Shown here one piece after another: positions 18,949 through 30,133 of a stretch of 64,000 nt of DNA. The notes beneath the pieces were generated by a model, which had not been told where the DNA came from, did no database searches, and worked only from the letters and a program-made list of their open reading frames with translations. The stretch covers positions 637,147 through 701,146 of the forward strand of contig NZ_LR732817.1 in the NCBI RefSeq assembly GCF_902506195.1, in the 5' to 3' direction. Each line of letters opens with the position of its first letter. The first letter of the stretch is position 1. A program made the position numbers and the translations under genes. The DNA comes from Citricoccus sp. K5. Lineage in GTDB: Bacteria > Actinomycetota > Actinomycetes > Actinomycetales > Micrococcaceae.

Positions 18949-19737
18949 ATGAGCGTGGACGAGCAAGGCCAACGGGTCCAGCCGGCTTCGCCGGACGGTC
19001 AGGACCATCGAGGTCAGCAGCCCACCGAGGGCAGCTCGGCGGCGCTGTCGATCGACTTCGTCGGCGAGTGGTACGAGGTCATGCCGGACCAGGTCTTCAC
19101 CATCGGCCGTGAGGGTGACCTGGAGATCGACGACAACCCGTACCTGCACCGGCGGTTCATGGAGATCCGGCAGATCGACGGGCTGTGGTGGTTGTCCAAC
19201 GTGGGCACCATGATCTCCGCGACTGTGGCGGACTCCTCCGGCGGCATGCAGGCCTGGGTCTCGCCCGGCTCCCGCATCCCGTTGGTCTTCGGCCAACTCA
19301 ATGTGGTGTTCACGGCTGGGCCGACCACCTATGAGTTCTCGGCACACCTGAAGAGCCCCTCGTTCCTGCAGCAGTCCAACGGCAATGACGCCGTGGGGGA
19401 GACCACCATCGGTCCGGTGATCTTCACCCCGGCGCAGAAGGCACTCATCGTGGCCCTGGCCGAGCCGATCCTGCGCCGCGGCGGCACCGGATTCTCCACG
19501 GTGCCGTCCTCTGCCAATGCCGCCAAGAGGCTGGGCTGGCCGCTGACCCGGTTCAATCGCAAGCTGGACAACGTCTGTGACAAGTTGGATCGCGTGGGCG
19601 TGGCCGGACTGCGCGGCGGTGGCGGCAAGCTGGCCACGAACCGCCGTGCCCGCCTGGTGGAGCATGCCGTGACCTCCCACCTGGTCACCCCGGATGACCT
19701 GCCGCTGCTGGATCAGGCCCTCGGCGACGAGGACTGA
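18949..19737 (+). CDS. FHA-like protein with C-terminal winged-helix region
   Basis: 262 residues, cytosolic. The FHA-like fold is about residues 30-125 (VFTIGREGDLEIDDNPYLHRR). Where canonical FHA domains have S-R-x-H this protein has H-R-R-F, so the phosphothreonine pocket is probably not standard. Residues 150-255 look like a winged helix-turn-helix (FTPAQKALIVALAEPIL, AAKRLGWPLTRFNRKLDNVCDKL), which suggests a regulatory role. ATG 18949 was chosen because GGGGGAG lies just upstream; the 137 bases after the kinase stop hold this ribosome site and possibly a promoter. It closes the phosphosignalling locus. Confidence 0.75.
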   Translation: MSVDEQGQRVQPASPDGQDHRGQQPTEGSSAALSIDFVGEWYEVMPDQVFTIGREGDLEIDDNPYLHRRFMEIRQIDGLWWLSNVGTMISATVADSSGGMQAWVSPGSRIPLVFGQLNVVFTAGPTTYEFSAHLKSPSFLQQSNGNDAVGETTIGPVIFTPAQKALIVALAEPILRRGGTGFSTVPSSANAAKRLGWPLTRFNRKLDNVCDKLDRVGVAGLRGGGGKLATNRRARLVEHAVTSHLVTPDDLPLLDQALGDED

Positions 19738-19745
19738 CCCGGTTA

Positions 19746-19783
19746 CCCCGCCATCTGGACTGAACCAGCTGTACCGGGCGGGG
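19746..19783 (+). terminator. Hairpin after the phosphosignalling locus
   Basis: CCCCGCC (19746-19752) pairs with GGCGGGG (19777-19783), with an inner CTGG/CCAG stem (19755-19758 and 19765-19768). It stands 9 bases after the stop of the last gene of the locus. There is no T-tract, as is common in high-GC actinobacteria. Confidence 0.5.
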
Positions 19784-19824
19784 CCGCCGGACTGAGTTAA
19801 TCGCCGGCCACCGCCGGCCGAAGC

Positions 19825-19854
19825 TTGGCGCGGCCCTGCCGTGCACGGTAGACA
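19825..19854 (+). promoter_or_regulatory. Leaderless promoter of the arylsulfotransferase-like gene
   Basis: TTGGCG at 19825-19830 and TAGACA at 19849-19854 are 18 bases apart. The ATG follows the -10 box after exactly 6 bases, so the mRNA should start at the start codon. Confidence 0.6.
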
Positions 19855-19860
19855 CAACGC

Positions 19861-21516
19861 ATGCGTGCCGGGCCTGGATACGGGGGCGAGCATCCTTCTC
19901 GGGTGCTCGCGGCGTCAGCGATGCTGACCGTGGCGCTGGCGGTCTCGGCCTGTACAGCTGACGGCGAGGGAGGAGCGGCAGCGGGGAAGCAGCCGATTCC
20001 GCACCAGAGTTTCGCCAGCCGCCCGGACCTCAAGCCTCCGGTGGTGGAGATCACCCGTGGTCCCGCGTGGTCAGACGAGTACGAGCAGTCCCAGGAGTTC
20101 ACGTTCCTGACACCGAACTACGGCTCTGAGACTCCCTCGGACGGGGCCGTCATCCTGGACGCCCGCGGTGAGCTGGTGTGGATGAGCCCGGCCAAGGATG
20201 ACGACCCGGAGGACGACCCCTTCGACCTTCGGGTCCAGGAGTACCAGGGCGAACCAGTCCTCACGGTCTACGAGGGGACCAGTGACGGCGGTATGGGCGA
20301 TGGCGAGGTGATCCTCCTCGACCAGTCCTATGAGGAGATCACCCGCGTCACCACCGGCGGCTCGCTGGGGCCCGGCCAGGCGGACTTCCACGACACGACG
20401 ATCACGCCAGAGGACACCATGCTGATCGCCGCCTACGTGCCGGCACCGGCAGACCTCACCGACGTGGGCGGCCCGGAGGACGGGCACATCCAGGACGCCG
20501 TGATCCAGGAGGTCGACATCGCCACCGGCGACGTGCTCTTCGAGTGGAGCGCCATCGGCCATGTTCCCCTCACGGAGACCATGCTCGACTTCGATGACGA
20601 ACAGGCGGAACTGGAAAAGGAAGCCGAGGAAGCCGAGGAATCCGAACAGGTCGACTCGTCCGAAGCCTCCGACCCACAGACCGGACCGCCCGAGCTCGGC
20701 ACTGAGGAGCACCCCTTCGACTACTTCCACATCAACTCCGTGACGGAGGACGACGACGGCTCTCTGCTGGTCTCGGCCCGCCACACCAACGCGGTGTACA
20801 AGCTGGACCGCGCCACCGGCGCCGTGGAATGGACGTTGGGCGGCTCGGCCAGCGACTTCGAGATGGGCGAGGGGGCGGACTTCACCTGGCAGCATGATGC
20901 GCACCGGAGTCCGGACGGCACGCTGACCCTCTTGGACAACCACTCCCACGGTGGCAGTGATGACGATTCCTCCCGCGGACTGCGCCTGGCCCTGGACGGA
21001 GACGCGATGACCGCGGAGGTGGCCACCGAGTACCTGCCGCCGGCCGACCGGGTGGCCAGTTCCATGGCCAACGCGCAGCAGATGGCCAACGGGAACATGC
21101 TGATCGGCTGGGGTGCCCGCCCGCACTACTCCGAGTACACGCCCGGAGGTGAGCTCATCTACGACGTCTGTCACGGCGATGAATGCCGAGGGGACGAGTT
21201 CGAGGGTGGCGGCGGCAGCTACCGGGCGTACAAGTTCGCCTGGCAGGGACGGCCCGCCGCCGAGCCGGATGTCACCGTGCAGGAGCGCGACGGTGAACGC
21301 CTCGCCCACGTCTCCTGGAACGGAGCCACCGAGGTCGCCCGGTGGCGGCTCGTGGCCGGCGAGGACGAGGGCAGCGCCACCGAACAGGCCGTCGTCGACC
21401 GTGAGGGCTTCGAGACGGCCATCCCGGTTCCGGACGATGCCGCGGAGCTGCCCTACGTCGTCGTCGAGGCCCTGGACACCGAGGGCACGGTGCTGGGGAA
21501 AACCCAGGCCCGGTGA
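19861..21516 (+). CDS. Arylsulfotransferase (ASST)-family lipoprotein
   Basis: 551 residues. A short basic N-terminus, hydrophobic stretch and lipobox (LAVSAC, Cys31) indicate an exported lipoprotein. The body has the propeller pattern of the arylsulfotransferase family (VILDARGELVWMSP, DFHDTTITPEDTMLIAAYVP, WQHDAHRSPDGTLTLLDNHSHGG, QQMANGNMLIGWGARPHYSEY). An acidic insertion (about residues 240-280) interrupts it. The last 90 residues look like a beta-sandwich. Such proteins move sulfate from phenolic esters to phenols, but many Gram-positive members have no proven substrate. It stands alone, between the signalling locus and ligA. Confidence 0.72.
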   Translation: MRAGPGYGGEHPSRVLAASAMLTVALAVSACTADGEGGAAAGKQPIPHQSFASRPDLKPPVVEITRGPAWSDEYEQSQEFTFLTPNYGSETPSDGAVILDARGELVWMSPAKDDDPEDDPFDLRVQEYQGEPVLTVYEGTSDGGMGDGEVILLDQSYEEITRVTTGGSLGPGQADFHDTTITPEDTMLIAAYVPAPADLTDVGGPEDGHIQDAVIQEVDIATGDVLFEWSAIGHVPLTETMLDFDDEQAELEKEAEEAEESEQVDSSEASDPQTGPPELGTEEHPFDYFHINSVTEDDDGSLLVSARHTNAVYKLDRATGAVEWTLGGSASDFEMGEGADFTWQHDAHRSPDGTLTLLDNHSHGGSDDDSSRGLRLALDGDAMTAEVATEYLPPADRVASSMANAQQMANGNMLIGWGARPHYSEYTPGGELIYDVCHGDECRGDEFEGGGGSYRAYKFAWQGRPAAEPDVTVQERDGERLAHVSWNGATEVARWRLVAGEDEGSATEQAVVDREGFETAIPVPDDAAELPYVVVEALDTEGTVLGKTQAR

Positions 21517-21560
21517 CCGCTCGCGATCAGGCTGAGGGCTATCCCGGGGGTGTGCCCGGC

Positions 21561-25030
<3,470 letters not shown>

Positions 25031-25034
25031 GTCC

Positions 25035-25499
25035 ATGCGCCAGCTGATGTCCAAGGCGTGGCTCGTGCCCGCCGTCATGCTCGCCCTCGGGCTGCTCTTC
25101 GCCTACTGGGGGCTGATCGGCCGGGGCCCGCTGAATTACGTGGCCGCGGCCATCCTGCTGTTCTTCGCCCTGCGCTTCGTCTCCACCACCCAGGTGCAGT
25201 CCCTTCCGGTCTCCGGGGTGGACGAGCACCTGGCGGTCGGGGGAGTGGTGGTGTACTGGCGGCCCGGCTGCCAGTACTGCGCCCGGCTCATCCGCGAGCT
25301 CGGCACCGAGGGGCGGGAGCGCGTGTACTGGGTGAACATCTGGGAGGACGCCGGCGCCGCGGACCGCGTCCGGCATTACCACCACGGCTTCGAGACCGTC
25401 CCGACGGTGGTGACCGCGGACGACCACTTCGTGGCCAAGGATGCCGAGACCTATGACCGCGCCAAGGCCGTCATCCGCCGGGCCACTCCGGTGGACTGA
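25035..25499 (+). CDS. Membrane-anchored glutaredoxin-like protein
   Basis: 154 residues. Two membrane helices (about 9-27 and 33-50) precede a thioredoxin/glutaredoxin fold (about 65-150) with the redox motif C79-Q-Y-C82 (WRPGCQYC) and the cis-proline strand TVPTVVT. It probably performs dithiol exchange at the membrane, perhaps with mycothiol. It begins 4 bases after the phosphatase stop, with GGGAGAG as ribosome site, so it belongs to the ligA transcript. Confidence 0.8.
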   Translation: MRQLMSKAWLVPAVMLALGLLFAYWGLIGRGPLNYVAAAILLFFALRFVSTTQVQSLPVSGVDEHLAVGGVVVYWRPGCQYCARLIRELGTEGRERVYWVNIWEDAGAADRVRHYHHGFETVPTVVTADDHFVAKDAETYDRAKAVIRRATPVD

Positions 25500-25701
25500 C
25501 CCCGACCACCCGGCTCAGGGCCGCGGGCGGCAGGCCATCGTTCCCCTGGATATCGACCCGGAGGGTTCCACAGTCCCCGCAGCGCACATAGAGGATCAAC
25601 CCCTCGGACGTCAGATGCCGCGATTCCGCGCGCCACGCATGCTCGTGCCGGGTGGACCGGTCTTCCTGGAGGGGCAGGGGAAACGTGTGGGGTGAGGTCA
25701 T
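25471..25701 (-). CDS. Small protein with a CxxC knuckle
   Basis: 76 residues. Contains YVRCGDCGTLRVDIQG, a zinc-ribbon-like half, preceded by a His/Arg/Glu-rich helix (HEHAWRAESRHLTSEG). The compact conserved-looking body and lack of better frames in this 230-base gap support a real gene, but the function is unknown. Its 3' end runs 29 bases into the convergent glutaredoxin-like gene. Start ATG 25701 is only 25 bases from the divergent CGNR gene, so promoters must overlap. Confidence 0.55.
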   Translation of the reverse strand: MTSPHTFPLPLQEDRSTRHEHAWRAESRHLTSEGLILYVRCGDCGTLRVDIQGNDGLPPAALSRVVGVSPPEWPGG

Positions 25702-25714
25702 GAGTCCATCGTGA

Positions 25715-25720
25715 TGTAAT
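25715..25720 (+). promoter_or_regulatory. Leaderless promoter of the CGNR-type gene
   Basis: TGTAAT followed by 6 bases and ATG 25727; no Shine-Dalgarno sequence. Confidence 0.5.
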
Positions 25721-25726
25721 GGTGTT

Positions 25727-26248
25727 ATGCATCTCAACCCTTACGGCGAATACGCGGTCCTGCTCGCGGCCTCCCTGGCCAACGAGTGGCCTGATGACCG
25801 CCGGGGTATCGAGGAGCGGACCCGGGCGTTCGGGATGACGATGATCTTCCCCGCCGGAGCGGACGACCATGCCGCGACCGGCACGGTGGTGGCGGACTGG
25901 CTGCGCGTCGTCGATGCGCCGGAGGACGGTGAGCGTGCCCGCCTGCTGAACGAGCAGATGGCGGCGGCCGCGGCCTACCCACGCCTGACCGATCACGACG
26001 GCGAGGGGTGGCACCTCCACTATCGGGACGAGAACGACTCGATGCCCTTCGTCCTGCGCGCGGTCATCAGCGTCGGTACCTCGTTGCACCTGGCCACGCG
26101 GGGGATGCACCGGCTGGGACGCTGTGCCGGCGAGCCCTGCCGCAACGTTGTCGTCGATGTCACCCGCAACGGCCGCCAGCGGTACTGCTCAGTTCGGTGT
26201 GCGAACCGAGCCGCCGTTCGCCGGCACCGGGCCCGGCCGCCGCGCTGA
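25727..26248 (+). CDS. ABATE/CGNR zinc-finger protein, putative regulator
   Basis: 173 residues. The N-terminal half has the ABATE pattern (YAVLLAASLANEW). The C-terminal CGNR finger has four cysteines in LGRCAGEPCRNVVVDVTRNG followed by RYCSVRCANRAAVRRHR, a DNA-binding-like basic end. The family is thought to act as stress-linked transcription regulators. The last 89 bases overlap the 3' end of the convergent flavin monooxygenase gene, an unusually long overlap for two real genes. Confidence 0.75.
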   Translation: MHLNPYGEYAVLLAASLANEWPDDRRGIEERTRAFGMTMIFPAGADDHAATGTVVADWLRVVDAPEDGERARLLNEQMAAAAAYPRLTDHDGEGWHLHYRDENDSMPFVLRAVISVGTSLHLATRGMHRLGRCAGEPCRNVVVDVTRNGRQRYCSVRCANRAAVRRHRARPPR

Positions 26249-27620
26249 CGGGAGCGCAGCACCCCTGGGCGGCGCTGTCGGCTTCGTCAGCCGGACCGGT
26301 GACGGGCAGGTCGCAGGACCCGCCCAGGTCGGTGGAGCAGACCCCCGTCTCGGGGAGGTCCAACTGCACGGCGTCGGCTGCGGCTTGGTCCCCGGCCAGG
26401 GCGGCGGCGATGGAACGAACCTGTTCGTAGCCGGTGGCCATCAGAAAGGTCGGGGCCCGGCCGTAGCTCTTCATCCCCACGATGTAGAAGCCCGGTTCCG
26501 GGTGCGCCAGCATCTTTTCCCCATGCGGGGCCACAGAACCGCAGGAGTGGAACTCCGGATCGATCAGCGGACCGAGCTGGCGGGGTGCGTCCACGGCCGG
26601 GTCCAGCTCCAGGCGGAGTTCGGACAGGATGCCCAGGTCCGGGCGGAACCCTGTGGCCGGAACGACCAGATCCGCGGCCAAGGTTTGCTCGCCAGCCGGA
26701 GTGGAGGCGTGCACGGAGAATCCATGCTCTGTGCTGGTGAAACTGGTGATGGTGAACGAGGTGTGGACCTCGATGATCCCGGCAGCCACCAGACGTCGCA
26801 ACCGGGTGCCCAGCGCGCCGCGGGCAGCCAGTTCGTCGCGGCCCTCGCCGCCGTAGACGCTGGAGACGTCGGCCGAGCGCACGGCCCACGAGATCCGGGT
26901 GTCCGGCTCGTCCTCGGCCAGGGACCCGAGTTCGAGCAGGGTGTTGGCGGCCGAGTGCCCGGCCCCGACCACGAGCACGTGCCGGCCGGCGAAGCGTTGC
27001 CGATCCCCGCCGGCGACGTCTGGCAGTACGGCCGTGATGTGCCCGGCCGCAATTGCCTCGGCTTCTCCGGGAGCCTCCAGTCCGGCCTGGCCCAGCGGGT
27101 TGGGCCGGGTCCAGGTGCCGGAGGCGTCGATGACGGCCCGGGCCAGGCGGTCCACCACGTTGCCGTTAGTGTGCTGGATGCGGATCAGGAAGGGGGCGTC
27201 GGCTCGGCCGGTCGTGCGGGTCTTGTCCATCCCGGAACGGGTCACGGCGATGACCTGGGAATCGGTGCGCACATATTCGGCCAGTGCGGTGGCGGCGGCC
27301 AGGGGTTCCAGGTACTGATCCACCAGTTCTGTACCGGTGGGCAGGATCCGGGCTTGAGGTTCGGTCCAGCCGGTGGTGCGCAGTAGGCGGGCTGCGGCGG
27401 CGTCAATGTTGTACTGCCAGGGAGAGAATAGGCGCGTGTGGCCCCAAGTCCGGATGGCTGCCCCGACGTCGGCCCCGGCCTCCAGCACCAACGGGGTCAA
27501 GCCTCGTTCGAGCAGGTGCGCGGCGGCGGCCAGCCCGACGGGTCCTGCCCCGATGACCGCGACGGGCAAGTCCTGCGCCTCGGTGGGTGGGGGCATGGTG
27601 GTGGAAATTGCGTCGACCAT
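26160..27620 (-). CDS. Flavin-dependent monooxygenase of the arsenic island (ArsO-like)
   Basis: 486 residues. FAD-binding GxGxxG (VIGAGPVGLAAAAHLLERG) near the N-terminus and a second NADPH-binding GxGxxA-like site (VLVVGAGHSAANTLLELG), with the late VVPATGFRPD and FYIVGMKSYG motifs of flavin monooxygenases. Such genes recur in actinobacterial ars operons; the actual substrate, perhaps an organoarsenical, is unproven. The C-terminal 50 residues contain a CC pair (QGCCAPV) and other Cys that could bind arsenite. ATG 27620 has GAGGG upstream and lies 11 bases after arsC. The 3' end overlaps the convergent CGNR gene. Confidence 0.75.
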   Translation of the reverse strand: MVDAISTTMPPPTEAQDLPVAVIGAGPVGLAAAAHLLERGLTPLVLEAGADVGAAIRTWGHTRLFSPWQYNIDAAAARLLRTTGWTEPQARILPTGTELVDQYLEPLAAATALAEYVRTDSQVIAVTRSGMDKTRTTGRADAPFLIRIQHTNGNVVDRLARAVIDASGTWTRPNPLGQAGLEAPGEAEAIAAGHITAVLPDVAGGDRQRFAGRHVLVVGAGHSAANTLLELGSLAEDEPDTRISWAVRSADVSSVYGGEGRDELAARGALGTRLRRLVAAGIIEVHTSFTITSFTSTEHGFSVHASTPAGEQTLAADLVVPATGFRPDLGILSELRLELDPAVDAPRQLGPLIDPEFHSCGSVAPHGEKMLAHPEPGFYIVGMKSYGRAPTFLMATGYEQVRSIAAALAGDQAAADAVQLDLPETGVCSTDLGGSCDLPVTGPADEADSAAQGCCAPVSAAAGPGAGERRLGSHTELSSTAGGRCG

Positions 27621-27631
27621 GGGGGTATCCC

Positions 27632-28495
27632 TCACTTGATGGGTGTGGACGGGGCCGAGGGGCCGGACAGCAGCTCGGTGATGAGCTGCTCGATCCGCGC
27701 TTTGATCTCGTCGCGGATGGGGCGCACGCCCTTGATGCCTTGGCCGGCCGGGTCTTCGAGCTTCCAATCCTCATAGCGCTTGCCGGGGAAGTAGGGGCAA
27801 GCATCTCCGCAGCCCATGGTGATGACCACGTCGGAGTCCTTCACGGCCTTCTCGGACAGCACCTTGGGCCGGTTCGAGCTGATGTCGATGCCTTCCTCGG
27901 CCATCGCCTCCACGGCTGCCGGGTTGACCGAATCAGCTGGTGCCGAGCCCGCAGAGCGGACCTCGATCCGTCCTCCGGCCAGGTGCGACAGGTATGCGGC
28001 GGCCATCTGGGAGCGACCGGCGTTGTGCACACACACGAACAGCACGGAGGGCTTGTCCGTCGTGGCGGTGAGCTCGGCGAGCAGTGCTCTGACGCGGGCG
28101 TCGATGTCGTCGCGGACCAGGCGCATGCGTTCGGCTCCCTCGATGCCGCGGGCGGAGGGTTCGTCGGTGTGCCAGGTCTCGATGGTGCCGGCCATGCCTT
28201 CGAGCGGCTCGACTTTGGCCTCGTCGCCGAGGATGACCACCCGGTCGACGCGGGCTAACAGGCCCGGGTCGATGGGCTGGGGGTGCCCTGCGGACATGTC
28301 GGCCCCGGCTTCGGCGATGACCTCGGCCGAAAGCGCGTTGATGGTCTCTCCCGGTCTGGTGCCGGCGGAATGGACCTCAACGGCGCCGGCGGCCTGGTGC
28401 TCCATCAGAGCTGCGGCCATCTGGGACTTGCCGCCGTTCTTGGCACAGATGAACAACACGGAGGGTCGGGATGAGGATCGTGGCTCGGTGGTCAT
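27632..28495 (-). CDS. arsC: Fused double arsenate reductase (two LMW-phosphatase domains)
   Basis: 287 residues where one domain would be about 135. The C-terminal domain (about 146-280) is a complete mycothiol-type ArsC: P-loop C155-VHNAG-R161, [27 protein letters not shown] and general acid LEDP. The N-terminal domain (about 10-140) is a related copy whose P-loop is C17-AKNGG-K23, with Lys in place of the invariant Arg, and with acid-loop residue D111 (WHTDEPS). It may be a regulatory or substrate-binding copy, or use the Lys. Arsenate is reduced to arsenite for export by Acr3, encoded 30 bases upstream. Confidence 0.88.
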   Translation of the reverse strand: MTTEPRSSSRPSVLFICAKNGGKSQMAAALMEHQAAGAVEVHSAGTRPGETINALSAEVIAEAGADMSAGHPQPIDPGLLARVDRVVILGDEAKVEPLEGMAGTIETWHTDEPSARGIEGAERMRLVRDDIDARVRALLAELTATTDKPSVLFVCVHNAGRSQMAAAYLSHLAGGRIEVRSAGSAPADSVNPAAVEAMAEEGIDISSNRPKVLSEKAVKDSDVVITMGCGDACPYFPGKRYEDWKLEDPAGQGIKGVRPIRDEIKARIEQLITELLSGPSAPSTPIK

Positions 28496-28525
28496 CTCTA
28501 CAGGCTTCCTGTCGGGGCTGGCGGT

Positions 28526-29638
28526 TCAGGCGCGGGTCGCGGAGGCGGTCTCAGTGCGAGCGGGGGTTGTCGGGTCGCCGGGGAAGAGCCTCCGGCCGGC
28601 CCAGAGGCAGACGTAGATGAGACCGACGAGCACCGGCACCTCGATGAGCGGGCCGACGACGCCGGCCAGGGCCTGACCGGAGGTGACGCCGAAGGTGCCG
28701 ATGGCCACGGCGATGGCCAGCTCGAAGTTGTTGCCGGCGGCGGTGAAGGCCACGGTGGTGGACTTGGCGTAGTTCAGCCCGACGGCCTTGGAGGCGAGCA
28801 GGGCGATGCCGAACATCAACACGAAGTAGGCCAGCAGCGGCAGGGCGATCCGGGCGACATCCCAGGGGCTGGTGGTGATGGCCTCACCCTGCAGGGCGAA
28901 CAGCAGCACGATGGTGAACAGCAGTCCGTAGAGGGCCCAGGGGCCGATGCGGGGCAGGAAGCGGTTCTCGTACCAGTCCCGGCCCCTGGCCTTCTCGCCG
29001 AAGTGACGGGTGAGGAACCCGGCCAGCAGGGGAATGCCCAGGAACACCAGGACGCTGAGCACGATCGACCAGACGGAGAAGTCGGCCGAGGTGGTCGGCA
29101 AGCCCAGCCAGGACGGGAGCACCTGGAGGTAGAACCAGCCCAGGGCGCCGAAGGCGATGACCTGGAAGACGGAGTTGATGGCCACCAGGACGGCGGCGGC
29201 CTCCCGGTCCCCGCAGGCCAGGTCGTTCCAGATGAAGACCATGGCGATGCAGCGGGCCAGGCCGACGATGATCAGGCCGGTGCGGTACTCGGGCAGGTCC
29301 GGCAGGAGCATCCAGGCCAGGGCGAACATCAGGGCCGGACCGACGATCCAGTTCAACGCCAGGGAGGTGATCATCAGCCGCTTGTCCCCGGCGACGCGGT
29401 GGGTCTCGTCATAGCGGACCTTGGCCAGCACCGGGTATATCATCACCAGCAGGCCGATGGCGATCGGCAGGGACACCTCGCCGATCTTCACGGCTTCCAG
29501 AGCGGTATCCAAGCCGGGGATGAAGCGGCCCAGGGCCAGTCCGACGACCATGGCCAACAGGATCCAGGCCGGCAGCCAACGGTCGAGGAAGGACATCTCC
29601 TTCATCACCGGTTGGTACGGGGCGGTGGTGGTGCTCAT
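28526..29638 (-). CDS. acr3: ACR3-family arsenite efflux transporter
   Basis: 370 residues with about ten membrane helices and the family motifs LGRFIPGLDT, ARCIAMVFIWNDLACGDREA (the conserved Cys of Acr3) and FTAAGNNFELAIAVAIG. It exports arsenite at the cytoplasmic membrane. ATG 29638 is chosen (MSTTTAPYQ); a longer frame upstream crosses the promoter and operator region. It is the first gene of the minus-strand acr3-arsC-monooxygenase operon and is divergent from arsR. Confidence 0.93.
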   Translation of the reverse strand: MSTTTAPYQPVMKEMSFLDRWLPAWILLAMVVGLALGRFIPGLDTALEAVKIGEVSLPIAIGLLVMIYPVLAKVRYDETHRVAGDKRLMITSLALNWIVGPALMFALAWMLLPDLPEYRTGLIIVGLARCIAMVFIWNDLACGDREAAAVLVAINSVFQVIAFGALGWFYLQVLPSWLGLPTTSADFSVWSIVLSVLVFLGIPLLAGFLTRHFGEKARGRDWYENRFLPRIGPWALYGLLFTIVLLFALQGEAITTSPWDVARIALPLLAYFVLMFGIALLASKAVGLNYAKSTTVAFTAAGNNFELAIAVAIGTFGVTSGQALAGVVGPLIEVPVLVGLIYVCLWAGRRLFPGDPTTPARTETASATRA

Positions 29639-29655
29639 GCAGGCCCAACTCTCGT

Positions 29656-29704
29656 ATCGATAACCATCGATGGGAACGCTACTGGTCATATCGATGAGCG
29701 TCAA
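29656..29704 (-). promoter_or_regulatory. acr3 promoter and candidate ArsR operators
   Basis: Read on the minus strand, TTGACG (29704-29699) and TAGCGT (29681-29676) form a near-ideal promoter with a 17-base spacer. Three copies of the palindrome ATCGAT lie at 29656-29661, 29666-29671 and 29690-29695, in the spacer and around the likely mRNA start, where a repressor would block transcription. Confidence 0.6.
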
Positions 29705-29706
29705 TG

Positions 29707-29712
29707 TAAGAT
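29707..29712 (+). promoter_or_regulatory. Leaderless promoter of arsR
   Basis: TAAGAT with 6 bases before ATG 29719. It overlaps the divergent acr3 control region, so ArsR can regulate both directions. Confidence 0.55.
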
Positions 29713-29718
29713 GACGTG

Positions 29719-30105
29719 ATGGTTCCGACAGCTAGCCAGACCGCCATTGACGTCATTGAGACCTCTGACCGCGACCGCGTAGCCTCCGGTTCATCCGGGT
29801 GCTGTTCCCTATCGGCCGGTCCGATCGGCGTCGACGACGCTCAGCGCTCAGCGGGCATGTTCAAGGCTCTGGCCGACCCCATGCGACTGCGCCTGTTGTC
29901 CCACGTGGCCGCGCAAGGGTGCGAGGCGGTCTGTGCCTGTGACCTCACCGAGGACCTGGGCATCAGCCAGTCGACCGTCAGCCACCACATGAAGAAGCTG
30001 GTCGACGCTGGCCTGATCGCGCGCGAACAACGCGGCAAGTGGGCGCACTACGCCGTGGTGCCGGAGGCCTTTGCCACCCTGCGCGGGCTGCTCGAGATCG
30101 GCTGA
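29719..30105 (+). CDS. arsR: ArsR-family arsenite-responsive repressor
   Basis: 128 residues with a winged helix: MFKALADPMRLRLLSHVA, the recognition helix ISQSTVSHHMKKL and wing VDAGLIAREQRGKWAHYAVV. The metal site CEAVCACDLTED on the helix before the recognition helix supplies the cysteines expected to bind arsenite, and another pair occurs near the N-terminus (GCCSL). It should repress acr3-arsC until arsenite binds. ATG 29719 is preferred over GTG 29716 because of the -10 spacing. Confidence 0.9.
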   Translation: MVPTASQTAIDVIETSDRDRVASGSSGCCSLSAGPIGVDDAQRSAGMFKALADPMRLRLLSHVAAQGCEAVCACDLTEDLGISQSTVSHHMKKLVDAGLIAREQRGKWAHYAVVPEAFATLRGLLEIG

Positions 30106-30133
30106 ACCGCCCCATTCTCTGAGGTGGCGGTTC
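30104..30133. terminator. Bidirectional terminator hairpin between arsR and the DapA-family gene
   Basis: GAACCGCC (30104-30111) pairs perfectly with GGCGGTTC (30126-30133) across a 14-base loop, beginning at the arsR stop codon and ending next to the stop of the convergent gene. Confidence 0.6.
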
